From Rhizophagus irregularis (taxonomy: Eukaryota; Glomeromycota; Glomeromycetes; Glomerales; Glomeraceae), in the NCBI RefSeq assembly GCF_026210795.1, contig NC_089430.1, positions 3,658,001-3,722,000 of the forward strand: a stretch of DNA of 64,000 bases. Direction: 5' to 3'. This document shows positions 1 to 10,520 of this stretch, piece after piece. Numbering within the stretch: position 1 is the first letter of the stretch; the number at the start of each line of letters is the position of its first letter. A program made the position numbers and the translations under genes. Below the pieces are notes generated by a model, which was not told where the DNA came from, did not search any database, and saw only the letters and a program-made list of their open reading frames with translations.

Positions 1-2301
1 GCTGATTGGCGTGAAGCGCTTGTTTATCCCATTCCGAAGCCTCATGAATTTGACGCCCAATTAAAGAATACGCGTCCTATTACTCTGTTAGAAACTGTGC
101 AGAAATGTGTGGTTAAATTCGTTACAACTCGACTTTCAAAAATCCTAGCTGATAACCAAGTGCTTCAAGGTGGTAATTTTGCTGGATTACCAGGCGGTTC
201 TACTGACATTCCTATTAAAATGCTTGATGCTATTATTCATCAACGCCGTTTTGACAAAACTGATGACCAAGAGTTATGGATTGTTTCTCAAGACATTTCT
301 AAGGCCTTTGACTCGATTGATTTAAATATGCTCAAATTAGCTTTAATCCGTTTACATATTCCACCTTTGTTGACCAAATTTATTATTAATCTTTTTACAA
401 GACGCAACAACAAAATTATTACACATTATGGGGATACCTCTGGATATAGAGTTAGAATTGGTATTGACCAGGGTGAAATTATTTTCCCGTTATTATGGGT
501 AATTTACTTAGATCCTTTGCTCACAACACTTAATCGAGAAGATTGTGATCCCTTTATTTTGAAATCCTCTGCATTATTGGATTATTCTTCGTTTGAATAT
601 GAATAACATAATCTTCCTGTTTCACATATTACATTTATGGATGACTCTACATTGATTGCTTCATCTAAACGAGGAATTGAAGATCGCCTTTCAATCACTG
701 CTGAATTTTATACTCTAAATAATACTCAAGCTAATTCAGCAAAATATATCCTTCTTTCTTCTGAACAAATTTCTCAAACTATAGTGTTTGATCTTTTCCC
801 ATCTCCTTTAATCCCTATTTGTTCCCTTACTTTAAAGGCGTTAACTTTATCCAAATCTTTCCATTTTTTAGGTGTTTGGTTTTGCCTTTCAGCTTCTTCT
901 CGCTTTGTTCATGATCAATGCACTTCCATGGTCAAAGACATGGCTGCCCTACTTAGCCCTAAAAAACTTTTGGCACAACATGTGGCTTATCTTTATAATA
1001 TTGTTCTACTTTCAAGGCTAGAATTTCGCCTACAAACCACGTTATTTGCTGAATCCACCATTAACCATATGGTTTTCCCAATGCTTTCTCTCATTCAACA
1101 GAAGGCTGGTTTTGCCTCAACAACTCCTCTTTCCGCACTTTTTACATTGTTGCCATTTTCAATCCAACAAGCATTTGGTCGATTTTTATCGTCTCATGTG
1201 GCTTCACGACAAAGAATTTTTTCTCATCCTTTATATAAAACCTTTGCCAATTATGTAATTACTTATCTCCAAGGCTTTCTAGATTGTGATGCCTGTCCTT
1301 CTACTATTGATTTAGAACCATGGTCCCATACCTTTTCTCTTCGCACACATTCTTTATTTAATTTTTTATTGTTCTCTTCTCGATTGAAAATCACGTGGTC
1401 TTTATTATTCTGACCTCCGAAAAAGGATCTACGTCCGGCGATTCCACTCTGGTCTATTTTACCTAAAGATTTATTTACTTCCATGAAAAATGTTCGAAAC
1501 AATTTTGGTACTCGTTTTCTTGCCCAACTGGTTACTCCATGTGGCTCCACCGCTCCAGACTTCTTTCATGGAAAGATTTACACTTTCTTAAACGAGTTTC
1601 GAACAAAGGATCTGTGCCTGCTTGGTTTACTTATTTATTTAATTTTGTTATTATTTCTAATTCTCCTTCCTTTTTTGTTTTACCGCAATTTAGAATACCT
1701 AATTCCCATACTGTAGCTTCTATCCATTTTATAGATATTAGTCGAAATTATTTGTTTAATCTCCAATGGGCTATTTCTTTTAATCGTAATACTAATTCTT
1801 TTCTCGTTGGCCGTGTGATCATTACCTATCCTGCTCCATGCAATGAAGCTCTTATTTCACATTGGATTGTGTCATCTGTTGATGACTTATTATCCGATTT
1901 TACTGCATGCCAAGGTTGTGCCTCTGCTATTCCACGATCCTCAACTTCCAAGACATTGCTTAAATGGTGTCCCTCTGAAAAGTGCTTTTCTTATGTGTCT
2001 TTATCAACTCTTATCCGTTACCCTACGAAGCCCCGTACTTATATACATGCGGAAACTCGTTCGGTCTCGCTTTCCGTCTCGTTAGGCTATGCCAAATCTC
2101 TATTATTACTATTTTATCTTTTTGCTCCAGTTCGATCATTTCTCATGAATAATTAAGTGTCTAGGATTTCGGATATCCAACTTCCCTCTTTGGTGTCTAC
2201 ACTATATATCAATGGCTCTTTCCTTTCTTTTCCCAGTCATTCGGTACCTTCGATGGCTTATGTATAGACTGCTATCGATTCTGATGGATTCATTCTTGAA
2301 T
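1..2301 (+). pseudogene. LINE-type retrotransposon ORF, 5' part: reverse transcriptase and start of RNase H (broken)
   Basis: The window opens inside a non-LTR retrotransposon polyprotein. Frame 1 is open from base 1 and reads RT blocks in order: a PITLL-like block, SQDISKAFDSIDL (catalytic Asp block), GIDQGEIIFPLLW, then FMDDSTLIAS, the YADD-type active site. In-frame stops lie at 604-606 (just before the FMDD box) and 1411-1413. The reading passes from frame 1 to frame 3 between about 1540 and 1600. Further stops lie at 2154-2156 and 2265-2267. The RNase H domain starts near 2190; its first catalytic Asp is replaced (YINGS instead of the usual YTDGS). At 2301 the frame is cut by a DNA element and resumes at 4065. 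Six stops over the two parts, one frameshift and a lost catalytic residue mean this copy is dead. The N-terminal endonuclease lies outside the window. Confidence 0.88.
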
Positions 2302-4054
2302 AGTGCTCTAAAAAAAATCCGATCTGATCTGGATCCGCAAATTTGATCCGAGTCAGATCCGGTTTGGTTTTCAAAATTCTGATCCGTAGATCAGATCAGA
2401 TTTAAAAAAAATCTGATCCGATCAATTTCAGATCAGATCAGATCATAACACAAGAAAATCTGATCCGATCTGAACAGATTCAGATCAGATTTTTTTTTAA
2501 ATAAAAAAAAAAATTTTTTTTTTAAAAACTTTTCCTGGACGAACGGACGAAGCCGGACGACCAAGATTTAAAAGAACGAACTAGGTAAGTTCGTTTCTTT
2601 TTTTTTGTTTTTTTTACTTGAGGGAACGTATTTAACGGTTCCCTTCTTTAGTAGGAAGCCTGGACGAACGAAACCTAACGACATGACCAGGATTTAAAAA
2701 AAATGAACGAACTATGGTAAGTTTGTTCCTTTTTTTTATTTTTTATTTTTTATTTTTTATTTAAGGGAACGTAATTAACGTTCCCTTTCTTTTTTTTAGG
2801 AAACCTGGACGTGAGACGAAGGAACGACCAGGATTTAAGAGAACGAACTATGGTAAATTCGTTTCTTTTATTTTTATTTTTTATTTTTTATTTAAGGAAC
2901 GTAATTAACGTTCCCTTTCTTTTTTTAGAAAACCTGGACGTGAGACAAAGGAACGACCAGGATTTAAAAAAAAGAACGAACTATGGTAAGTTCATTTCTT
3001 TTATTTTTATTTTATTTTTTTTACTTAAGGGAACGTAATTAACGTTCCCTTTCTTCTTTTTTTTTTAGGAAACCTGGACGTGAGACAAAGGAACGACCAG
3101 GATTTAAGAGAACGAACTATGGTAAGTTCATTTCTTTTATTTTTTTTTTTATTTTTTATTTAAGGGAACGTAATTAACGTTCCCTTTCTTTTTTTAGGAA
3201 ACCTGGATGTGAGACGAAGGAACGACCAGATTTAAAAAAAAGAACGAACTATGGTAAGTTCATTTCTTTTATTTTTATTTTATTTTTTTACTTAAGGGAA
3301 CGTAATTAACGTTCTCTTTCTTTTTTTTAGGAAACCTGGACGTGAGACGAAGGAACGACCAGGATTTAAGAGAACAAACTATGGTAAGTTCGTTTCTTTT
3401 ATTTTATTTTATTTTTTTACTTAAGGGAACGTAATTAACGTTCCCTTTCTTTTTTTAGGAAACCTGGACGTGAGACGAAGCTGAACGACCAGGATTCAAA
3501 AAAAAGAACGAACTATGGTAAGTTCGTTTCTTTTTTTTATTTTTTTATTTTTACTTAAGGGAACGTACTAATTAACGTTCCTTTCTTTTTTTTAGGAAAC
3601 CTGGACGTGAGACGAAACTGAACGACCAGGATTCAAAAAAAAGAACGAACTATGTTAAGTTCGTTTCTTTTTTTGTTTTTTTTTTTATTTTTACTTAAGG
3701 GAATGTAATTAACGTTCCCTTTCTTTTTTTTTTAGGAAACCTGGACGTGAGACGAAGCTGAACGACCAGGATTCAAAAAAAAAACGAACTATGGTAAGTT
3801 CGTTTCTTTTTTTTGTTTTTTTTCTTTTTACTTGAGGAACGTAATTAACGTTCCCTTCCTTTTTTTAGGATAAGGACCAGATCTGAACCAGATTCGGATC
3901 AGATTCAAATCGGATTCAAATGGATCCGAACCAGATTCGGATCAGATTGAACCAGATCTGATCGGATTCGGATCAGATCAGATCTATTAAAATAAAAATC
4001 AGATCGGATCAGATTTAAGCTGAATCCCGTCTGAACCGATCTGTTAGGAGCACT
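2302..4054. mobile_element. Non-autonomous DNA transposon inserted in the LINE (10-bp TSD, AGTGCTC ends)
   Basis: A perfect 10-bp direct repeat, ATTCTTGAAT, sits at 2292-2301 and 4055-4064. The DNA between begins AGTGCTC and ends GAGCACT. Removing it with one repeat copy restores the LINE RNase H frame (FILE then SYYNT), so the boundaries are solid. The first and last 200 bp are rich in GATC and GGATCC-like words in both orientations (GATCAGATC, GATCCGATC), typical of subterminal transposase-binding repeats. The middle is a tandem array (see 2534-3868). There is no transposase ORF. A 10-bp duplication fits a Mutator-like element, but the short TIR does not settle the superfamily. Confidence 0.85.
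2534..3868 (+). repeat. Tandem array A: ten exon/intron-like units of 128-145 bp
   Basis: Ten copies are visible. The exon-like blocks start at about 2534, 2655, 2800, 2929, 3069, 3198, 3331, 3459, 3596 and 3736, and a last AG lies at 3867-3868. Each block is about 53 bases, starts GAAACCTGGACGTGAGAC and ends GAACGAACTATG. It is followed by GTAAGTTC (GTAAATTC in one unit, TTAAGTTC in another), a T-rich stretch, an inverted repeat with arms GGGAACGT and ACGTTCCC around AATTA, then TTTCTTTTTTTAG. GAACGAAC before the donor can also pair with GTTCGTTTC after it, placing GTAAGT in a stem-loop. The blocks are 53 bases, not a multiple of three, and have no long shared frame, so they are probably not coding. 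Signals face the same way as the interrupted LINE. Confidence 0.9.
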
Positions 4055-4064
4055 ATTCTTGAAT

Positions 4065-5368
4065 CTTATTATAATACCATTCCTTCTCTTTTCCCTTCTG
4101 CATTGCGTTCTGAAATTTTTGCTTTATTGCATGGATTGGACTCTCTCCCTCAGAATTCCAAGATTACTGTCGCTACTGATTGTGCTCATTTAATTTCCCT
4201 ATGGTCTACGTATGTGGATGCTTCTTTTATTCCTAAAATGCTTAAAGAATCCAACCACCTTTTATGGTCTTCGGCACGAGCTATTATTTCATAAAAGAAC
4301 CTAGAAGTTACTTTAATCAAGGTTCCTGCTCATGCTGACGATTCTTTGAATAATCATGTTGATGATTTAGCGAAAGCTGTTCATACGGACTCGCGTCTTT
4401 CCCTTCAGTCGCCTGCACTTTTGGCTCCTTGCATTTTACAATTTAATTCTTTACCTGTGGATATGAATATCCGAAAATTCATTGGAGAAATTTTTGACGC
4501 TAAGAATCTTTTGACTTTTGCTTTATTACCAAGATTCAATCTTAATTCCTCTATTCCAGACATCAATTGGGCTTGTACTAAATTTTGTTTTAATAATAAA
4601 CAATTACAATTTTCCCATCGCAATGGCCGCTCTGAATTTTGTGCTTTCTGTATCAAGATTTTATTGGATATGCTTCTGACACTCACAACTCTTTAGAAAC
4701 GAAAGCCTCATATCTATGATCCGAGTTGGCCCTGTCCTCAGTGCAACTCCTCTCCTGAGACCTTAGACCACTTATGGACTTGTCCTTATATTCTACCTGA
4801 ATTTAGCCCTTTTAATACTTTTAAAACTCTTCTACTGGACCTTCGTACTGTTTACCTTGATAAATTTCTTTTCGCGACTCCTTTGAAACCTTTACTGGAC
4901 TCTTTTGTTGCGGAATTTACGGCTATTGATTGTTGGGAATGTGACCCTCCTTCAAATTCCTGTCTGCGATTTGCACGTGGACTTATACCGATGTCTCTTA
5001 CAAGTTTTCTTGTAACTTATTTTTCACCATCCAATATTTGGTCTATCCTCGATACACCCCTACACAACTTTCATTTTGACCTTTATGTTCAAATCTGGTT
5101 GTGCCGTTCCATTTTCTTTCACCATTGGGAATCAGCTCAAGGCATTACTAATAAGATGAAATCGTCTGCTATTGGTCCTTCTTCTATTTCTCATCCTTCC
5201 TCTCATATTGTTCCTGATTTTTTGACACCTTCCCTGGCGACAGTTTCCTTGGATTCCTGGGTTTCTTGGGTTTCCTCTTATGTAATCCGTGGGGGATCTT
5301 GGATTTCGCACTTGGATTTTTGGCGCCGCTTAACAGTTCAGCCTCTACTTAGGATTTCTTTTTGGTAA
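4065..5368 (+). pseudogene. LINE-type retrotransposon ORF, 3' part: RNase H and zinc-knuckle tail (broken)
   Basis: This continues the ORF cut at 2301, now in frame 2. RNase H residues are visible: ALRSEIFALLHGL (catalytic Glu), TVATDCAHLI (catalytic Asp) and KVPAHADDSLNNHVDDLAK (final Asp region). The C-terminal part carries a CX2C-X8-H-X4-C metal site (CPQCNSSPETLDHLWTC, near 4727-4780), usual at the end of fungal LINE ORFs. In-frame stops lie at 4292-4294 and 4694-4696. The ORF ends at 5366-5368 after FW. Confidence 0.85.
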
Positions 5369-5650
5369 CGGATTGGATCTTAGGACATGCTGGATAGTTG
5401 ACTCACACTGGCCTTCGGGTAAAGTTGAGGTATGCGTTTCTGTAATAGTTTAGTTTTTCTTTACTTAATTTTATTTTGTTTAGATTTCTTTACTTGTATG
5501 AATCGTGAAGCTAGTTCTTTTTATTTTTTATGTTTAATTTCTATATTTGTTCTTTGTAATATTGTTCGATTTGATTATTGTACTTTTCGTTTAAAATTAA
5601 ATAAAAATAAAGTCAAAAGACTGTTTGCTCATAATCACCAAATATAGACT
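5369..5650 (+). other. Probable 3' UTR/tail of the LINE
   Basis: The stretch after the LINE stop is T-rich with no homologous ORF. Near 5595-5612 it has AAATTAAATAAAAATAAAG, an A-rich run with AATAAA words suited to a LINE 3' end. The small ORF at 5432-5647 is hydrophobic only because the DNA is T-rich and is not proposed as a gene. From 5651 to 6045 no gene or clear repeat was seen. Confidence 0.45.
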
Positions 5651-6224
5651 GTCCCAAATGTGTGACTATAAAGAGAGTTGACTGTAATTCCAAACATCTA
5701 GATCCCTTCTATACCATCATATTAAATACTAAGTCTTATTTAAAAGCCACTACAACTTGTGATTATCTAGCATCAATAGTATAGTTGTAATCTCCAAGTG
5801 GTATACTTTGTAGTAACCATTTAGACATTAAGATGTACAGCTCAATACAGAATCATTCTTTAAAATGGATATTAACCATAAGGAATTACCACCTAGTATC
5901 CATCCAGTGGAAAGTCAAATCCTATTATTAAACTATCTGTTCTGTTTAGAAATATACATATAGTACATGAAAAAAATAATTATAATAATATTTTTGTTTA
6001 TTGTATAACAAATATTTATTAAACTTTCATGAAAATTTAAACATACAGTCCCCTTGATATAACGAACTCTACGTTTCAGCCGATCAGGGCTTTGTTATAA
6101 GCAACTTCATTTACACTATAACGAATTATTTGGTATAGATATATTGGTCATATAAATCATGTGACTTGTTAATCTGATTACCGATAATTTAATTACTAAT
6201 ATTTTTTTATTTTTTTTATTGTAG

Positions 6225-6592
6225 TGAACTTCCAGACTTCAAAATGATCGCCTGAAATGAGAAGTAAGTGGGAACAATTCATTTTTTTATTAATTTCGTT
6301 TAAGAATATTTACTACTAATGTTCTTTTTTTATTTTTTTTATTGTAGTAAACTTCTCAGATTTTGAAATGGACGTCTAAAATGAGAAGTAAATGGAGACA
6401 ATTCATTTTTTTTTATTAATTTTGTTTAAGAACATTTACTAATGTTCTTTTTTTATTTTTTTTTATTGTAGTAAACTTCCTGGACTTTGAAATGGACGCC
6501 TAAAACGAAAAGTAAGTGGAAAACTTATTTTTTTTTATTAATTTCGTATAACATTATTTACTAATGTTTATTTTTTTATTTTTTTATTGCAG
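6225..6592 (+). repeat. Tandem array B: three exon/intron-like units of 121-124 bp
   Basis: Exon-like blocks of 39-40 bases lie at 6225-6263, 6348-6387 and 6472-6511. Each follows TTATTGTAG, contains a GAAATGGACG-like core, and ends GAA or AAA before GTAAGTGG (GTAAATGG in the second). In the intron-like part AAGAACATT and AATGTTCTT form an inverted repeat around TACT, so a TACTAAT branch-point-like word sits in the loop, followed by a T tract and TTGTAG/TTGCAG. The final AG is at 6591-6592. The sequence is unrelated to array A but the order of parts is the same. Confidence 0.85.
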
Positions 6593-6724
6593 GGAATGCT
6601 TCCTGAAGTGTTCTACTTTTTTTTGTAGATTTTAGCTTAGGACTTGGAAATGGAGACCGATAAGTATTTTTAAAGGGTTGGAACTTGGAAGTGGATTTTT
6701 AATTTTTTTATGTAAAAATGTTTA

Positions 6725-6906
6725 GGGGAGTTACACATATCACGTAATATTCATTTTATTATAAACCTTACCCCCCCCCCCTTGTTAGATTTCATAACCA
6801 ATCAAATTATAATATTTATAAATCATATGATTTAAATAAGTGTAACGTAAAATTTTAACTACCCCCCTCCCCCCCTATAATAATTACATAATATGTGTAA
6901 GCTCCC
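6725..6906. mobile_element. PIF/Harbinger-like MITE, copy 1
   Basis: 182 bp with ends GGGGAGTTACACATAT and ATATGTGTAAGCTCCC, flanked by TTA on both sides (6722-6724, 6907-6909). A second copy with the same ends and TTA flanks lies at 17798-17975. Three-base TTA duplication is characteristic of PIF/Harbinger elements. The interior has two runs of C near 6770 and 6865 shared by both copies. Confidence 0.85.
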
Positions 6907-7343
6907 TTATTATATTTCTTTTTTTGTAGGAAATAATTTAATGTTATTTACAATAACTGACTATATAATAAATAAATAATTATTGTTTTTTAATGATATG
7001 TTAATTTAACCAGAAGTATTCTTTAGGGTCCTGTTACTACTGTGATAAATATAAATTAATAATAACTTATATCGAATCCTAATACAACTGAATTAATGTA
7101 AATTAACATAATTCTGCCTAAATATTAAATAAAATAGCCAGAATTATCAATCCTAATACGATTCTGATATGATTCTGATCTATAATTTAAATATAAAATA
7201 CGGGAATGATATTTAATGTTATATAATATTTTGTGCATCAATCTAATTATTAATAGAATTATTTAATTACATACAATCAAAAACTGCAAAATTTTTCATT
7301 ATACTGAAAAAAAAATTTGTTATAAAAAAAATCCATTATATTG

Positions 7344-7734
7344 AGAATAAAGATGTAGTATGTAATTGATAATTACTACATTGTGTTGTAATAGTAAGGG
7401 TTGCAACTGATGACTTTTATTTTAAAGTTAAAGGTAATATTACAACACTTACGATTGTTCAAAAATTTCCTTTTTGAAAAATAAAAATTACAAAAATAAG
7501 TTTTTATAGAACAAATATCATCATAAAAGAAATAATTAATATATAATAATACATATTTATATAATTGGAAATAATTACAACACTATATAATAATTACAAT
7601 ACTAGTAGTAATTATAATACTATATAATAATTATAATATTGTGTTGTAATTACAACAAAAGTGTTGTATGTATGTTGTAATAGTTGCAACCTTATAACCT
7701 TCTAAAAATAATTACATATTACATTTTTAATTGA
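7344..7734. repeat. AT-rich inverted-repeat element (full copy)
   Basis: Ends are roughly inverted: AATAAAGATGTAGTATGTAA on the left and the reverse of CATATTACATTTTTAAT on the right, with an inner pair AGGGTTGCAACT/AGTTGCAACCT. Related copies lie near 50690-50826 plus 55165-55250 (interrupted by a 4.3-kb element) and 63025-63180 (one end only). The middle contains TAATTATAATACTATATAAT-like words in both directions. No ORF. Exact boundaries are uncertain by about 10 bp. Confidence 0.6.
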
Positions 7735-8247
7735 GAAGTATTTTTATATAAGCAATTCACACACTTTACTTCGTACTATGTTATATAGTAAATAAATAGT
7801 AAACTTCGTTATATCAAGATTTTTTTTATATTTAAAATCAGTACCATACTGAAAATCTGTTATATTGTATTATTCGTTATATAGAGGTTCGCTGTAAAGA
7901 GGGGGGACTGTATATGTTTTATTATATTGCAAAAAAGTTTGAATAGGCTTAATTAATAATTTATTTTATTGCTATTATTTGCTTTAATCTTAATGGCATA
8001 CTTTTAATTAATAAATTAATAAAAATTTCACAGGCCAATTTCTTTCCACTTTTTTTCAAATTATTTTCTAGAAATATCTATGATAATTAATTTTTTTTTT
8101 ATTACTGGTTTATTAACCTGTCTTTCTACATGTTTCTTCAATATGTTTTACAATTTTCTATAGAATAGAAACCATTTTCCCAATATTATATAACATTATG
8201 CAAAAATTTCATAAACTATATTATTATAGATAAAGCATAATTGCATA

Positions 8248-8810
8248 CTTTACAGAAACCTTGAAAATATGAGCGATGTTGAATTGATACAGGTACGATA
8301 TAAATTTCATGTCATAATGGTATCAATTTCTGTGATGATATTGTTATAATGTTGATTTGATATCGTTACTTCATCACCATAATTTATCGCGAAAATATCG
8401 TGATGATATCTATTCAAAAGAATATCAAATCGGCACAGCCTTGATATCATTACGATGTTGGTAATTTCAAAAAAAGGATGCGATATTGATTTGATATCGT
8501 CACTTCATCCCACAATTTATCGCCGAGATATCGTGACAATATTTATTTAAAAAAATATCTGATTGGTATAGTCTTGATATCGTTACGATATTGGTAATTC
8601 AGGATAAAAAAAGATGCATTTACGATATTGATTTGATATCGTCACTTCATCCCACAATTTATCGCCGAGATATCGTGACAACATTTATTTAAAAAAAATA
8701 TCTGATTGGTATAGTCATGATATCGTTACGATATTGGTAATTCAGGGATAAAAAAAGATGCATTTACGATATTGATTTGATATCGTCACTTCATTGCCGC
8801 AACTCATTTG
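8248..8810. repeat. GATATC-rich element: left end plus four tandem units of about 130-150 bp
   Basis: At 8246-8247 TA precedes CTTTACAGAAACCTTGAAAA, the same terminus found at the ends of the 15.2-kb element (29120 and 44350, TA flanks). Downstream four units begin near GATTTGATATCGT at about 8350, 8478, 8630 and 8774. Each combines GATATCGTNAC words, a CATCCCACAATTTATCGCC block and TTGGTAATTCAGG. No matching right end was found nearby, so this may be a truncated copy. No ORF is present. Confidence 0.6.
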
Positions 8811-8961
8811 TGGTATCGCAACTCATCTGCAATACCGCAAATATTAAACTTTACAACTTTTATATGTATAACGTGCTGCCATATTATTAAAATAAAATTC
8901 TGATATTTTAAACGATTAAGCAATGAAGATTACATAAAAATATACTAATATGGGACTTTGA

Positions 8962-9081
8962 CTACTTCCGTATGTCGCCGCCACAGAGTTGCGGTTGCAA
9001 AGGCTTCCAAATTTTAATAAGAGAATTCTTTTTACAAATTTCTTGTTCTTGTATAGGTTTATTACGATATTGAGAAGACAT
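8962..9081 (-). pseudogene. LFLRTR-family gene remnant 1 (first-exon start only)
   Basis: The minus strand from 9081 reads MSSQYRNKPIQEQE, then SLIKIWKPLQPQ, and stops after 39 residues at 8962. The same opening (MSSQDRNKPVQE...SLIKHWEPSQ) starts the genes at 16682 and 12465, where it leads into a long Gln/Pro tract. Here the tract and all later exons are missing. The upstream motif at 9188-9211 is kept. The peptide is best read as the stump of a duplicated gene. Confidence 0.6.
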
Positions 9082-9187
9082 TTTTAAAACTTGTTTGATG
9101 ATGATTCTACAGGTTAAAATGTGAGTCAAAAAATTTTTTTTTCTTCTCATTTTTTATAAATCAATTCTTTCATTCCTTATTTTTGCA

Positions 9188-9211
9188 TTGATCTTACCAC
9201 ATCATGATCGA
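9188..9211 (-). promoter_or_regulatory. Conserved upstream block of the LFLRTR genes, copy 1
   Basis: On the plus strand the core reads CTTACCACATCATGATCG. It lies about 107 bases upstream of the start at 9081. The same core is 118 bases upstream of the start at 12465 and 79 bases upstream of the start at 16682, although the DNA between has diverged. A shared promoter element is plausible; plain recent duplication is the alternative. Confidence 0.4.
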
Positions 9212-9308
9212 GTATGATTAGTATGGTGGTCAATTTCGAAAGAAAAAATATATTTTTTTTGATATACTTTGATGTATTTTCCATATGATTTTAGATATTG
9301 AGAATTTG

Positions 9309-9508
9309 GTAAGAGAAGAGTTTTTTTAATTACTACTTTAACGAAATGTACTAACACTTGTTCTTTTTTTTAGACAGGTTCAAAGCATGGGATTTCAACT
9401 GCTGGAGCTCAGGGGTGTAGATTTCGGTGGATATTTTATAACATTTTTTTTTAAAATCTTTTTTTTTTTAATGTACTATTACTAACAGTTCGTTTCTTTT
9501 TTTTTAAG
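9309..9508 (+). other. Isolated splice-like blocks
   Basis: GGTAAGAGAAG at 9308-9318, GTACTAACACTTG near 9347 and a T tract ending in AG at 9372-9373 look like one intron. A second TACTAAC word followed by a T tract and AAG (to 9508) lies downstream. No ORF surrounds them. They may be a degenerate relative of arrays A-C or remains of an intron-bearing gene. From about 9520 to 10500 no gene or repeat was recognised. Confidence 0.35.
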
Positions 9509-10520
9509 CGGGTTTTCATGATTGCTTTGACGGAATTTTTCTATTTTGTAAATTATACTAGTAGTTTATGTATTATTATTTAGCCGTATAATAAAATAAT
9601 TTATTGGCATTTTAAAATATATTAATCATGTTCTGTCAATGCAATCTTTACAAAATTGTGAAAATTATCATAAAATGGTTTTAAATACATTGTCAGGATG
9701 ACATATTTTATGATGTTCTGGTAAGCATCGGAAATGGGGTTCTAACGTGGTTTTCAAAATGATTTTTTATTATGTAAAATGTCTTTACAACCATATTAAA
9801 ATTCGAATTTTAAGTACATTTATGATATCATAAAAGTATCATACGATATCTTGAAAAAATTGCCTTGTCCAGTAAAAGTAGTCTCATTTTATTTACGAAT
9901 GTATATTTTAATATACAGTATTTGAAATGTATTAGAGACATTATTCTATTCAATACATTTACTAAGTTTTATCGACATGGTTAAAAATCGGAACGACTTT
10001 AATAATAATTCGTGACGATTTATCGGTAAATTGATCCACGATCGGTAGACGATTATTTGCATGATATGTTTACTATTCGGATACAATTCAATACATTCCA
10101 GCAAAGAATAAATTATATATTAAGCAAAATTATTGATATGAACTTTATTTATGATTAAAAGTGTTAATAATAAAAGTATTAATAATGTAAATGTTAAGTA
10201 TAATTACTAAATTATAGCTCCTCTATGCTAAATATTTACTATAAACTATTGATCGAATAAAAAAAATCAAAGCCAACAACCAAATGCTATAACATTATAA
10301 GACCAACAAGTTTCCACGAATATTTATTTTCTATCCCTTTTGTTCTTAGAGTATTAAAAATCTTCCAGAACCTTAAAGTATTATCGTCACCACCAGCTCC
10401 AGCTACAATGTCCTCTCCATTTGGAGAAATATAAAAATAAAGGACGTGATAAAAATGTAAAATGATATATAATAAAAATATATTATATAAAATTTATAAT
10501 AACGCTTCTCACTAGCCTCC

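Larger units (their letters stand above)
6046..7910. mobile_element. pogo/Tigger-like non-autonomous transposon (TA target duplication)
   Basis: The left end is TA followed by CAGTCCCCTTGATATAACGA (from 6046); the right end reads GGGGGGACTG followed by TA (ending 7910). The reverse of the right end starts CAGTCCCCCC and contains CTCTATATAACGAAT. Ends of the form CAGTC...TATAACGA with TA duplication are typical of pogo/Tigger members of the Tc1-mariner group. There is no transposase. The interior holds splice-like array B (6225-6592), a Harbinger-type MITE (6725-6906) and an AT-rich TIR repeat (about 7344-7734), so it is either a carrier of later insertions or a composite. Confidence 0.8.

Noticed and set aside
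7397-7692. TA-flanked MITE defined by AGGGTTGCAACT ends
   Set aside because: Similarity to the copies at 50690 and 63025 extends past these ends on both sides, so the true element is larger (about 7344-7734).
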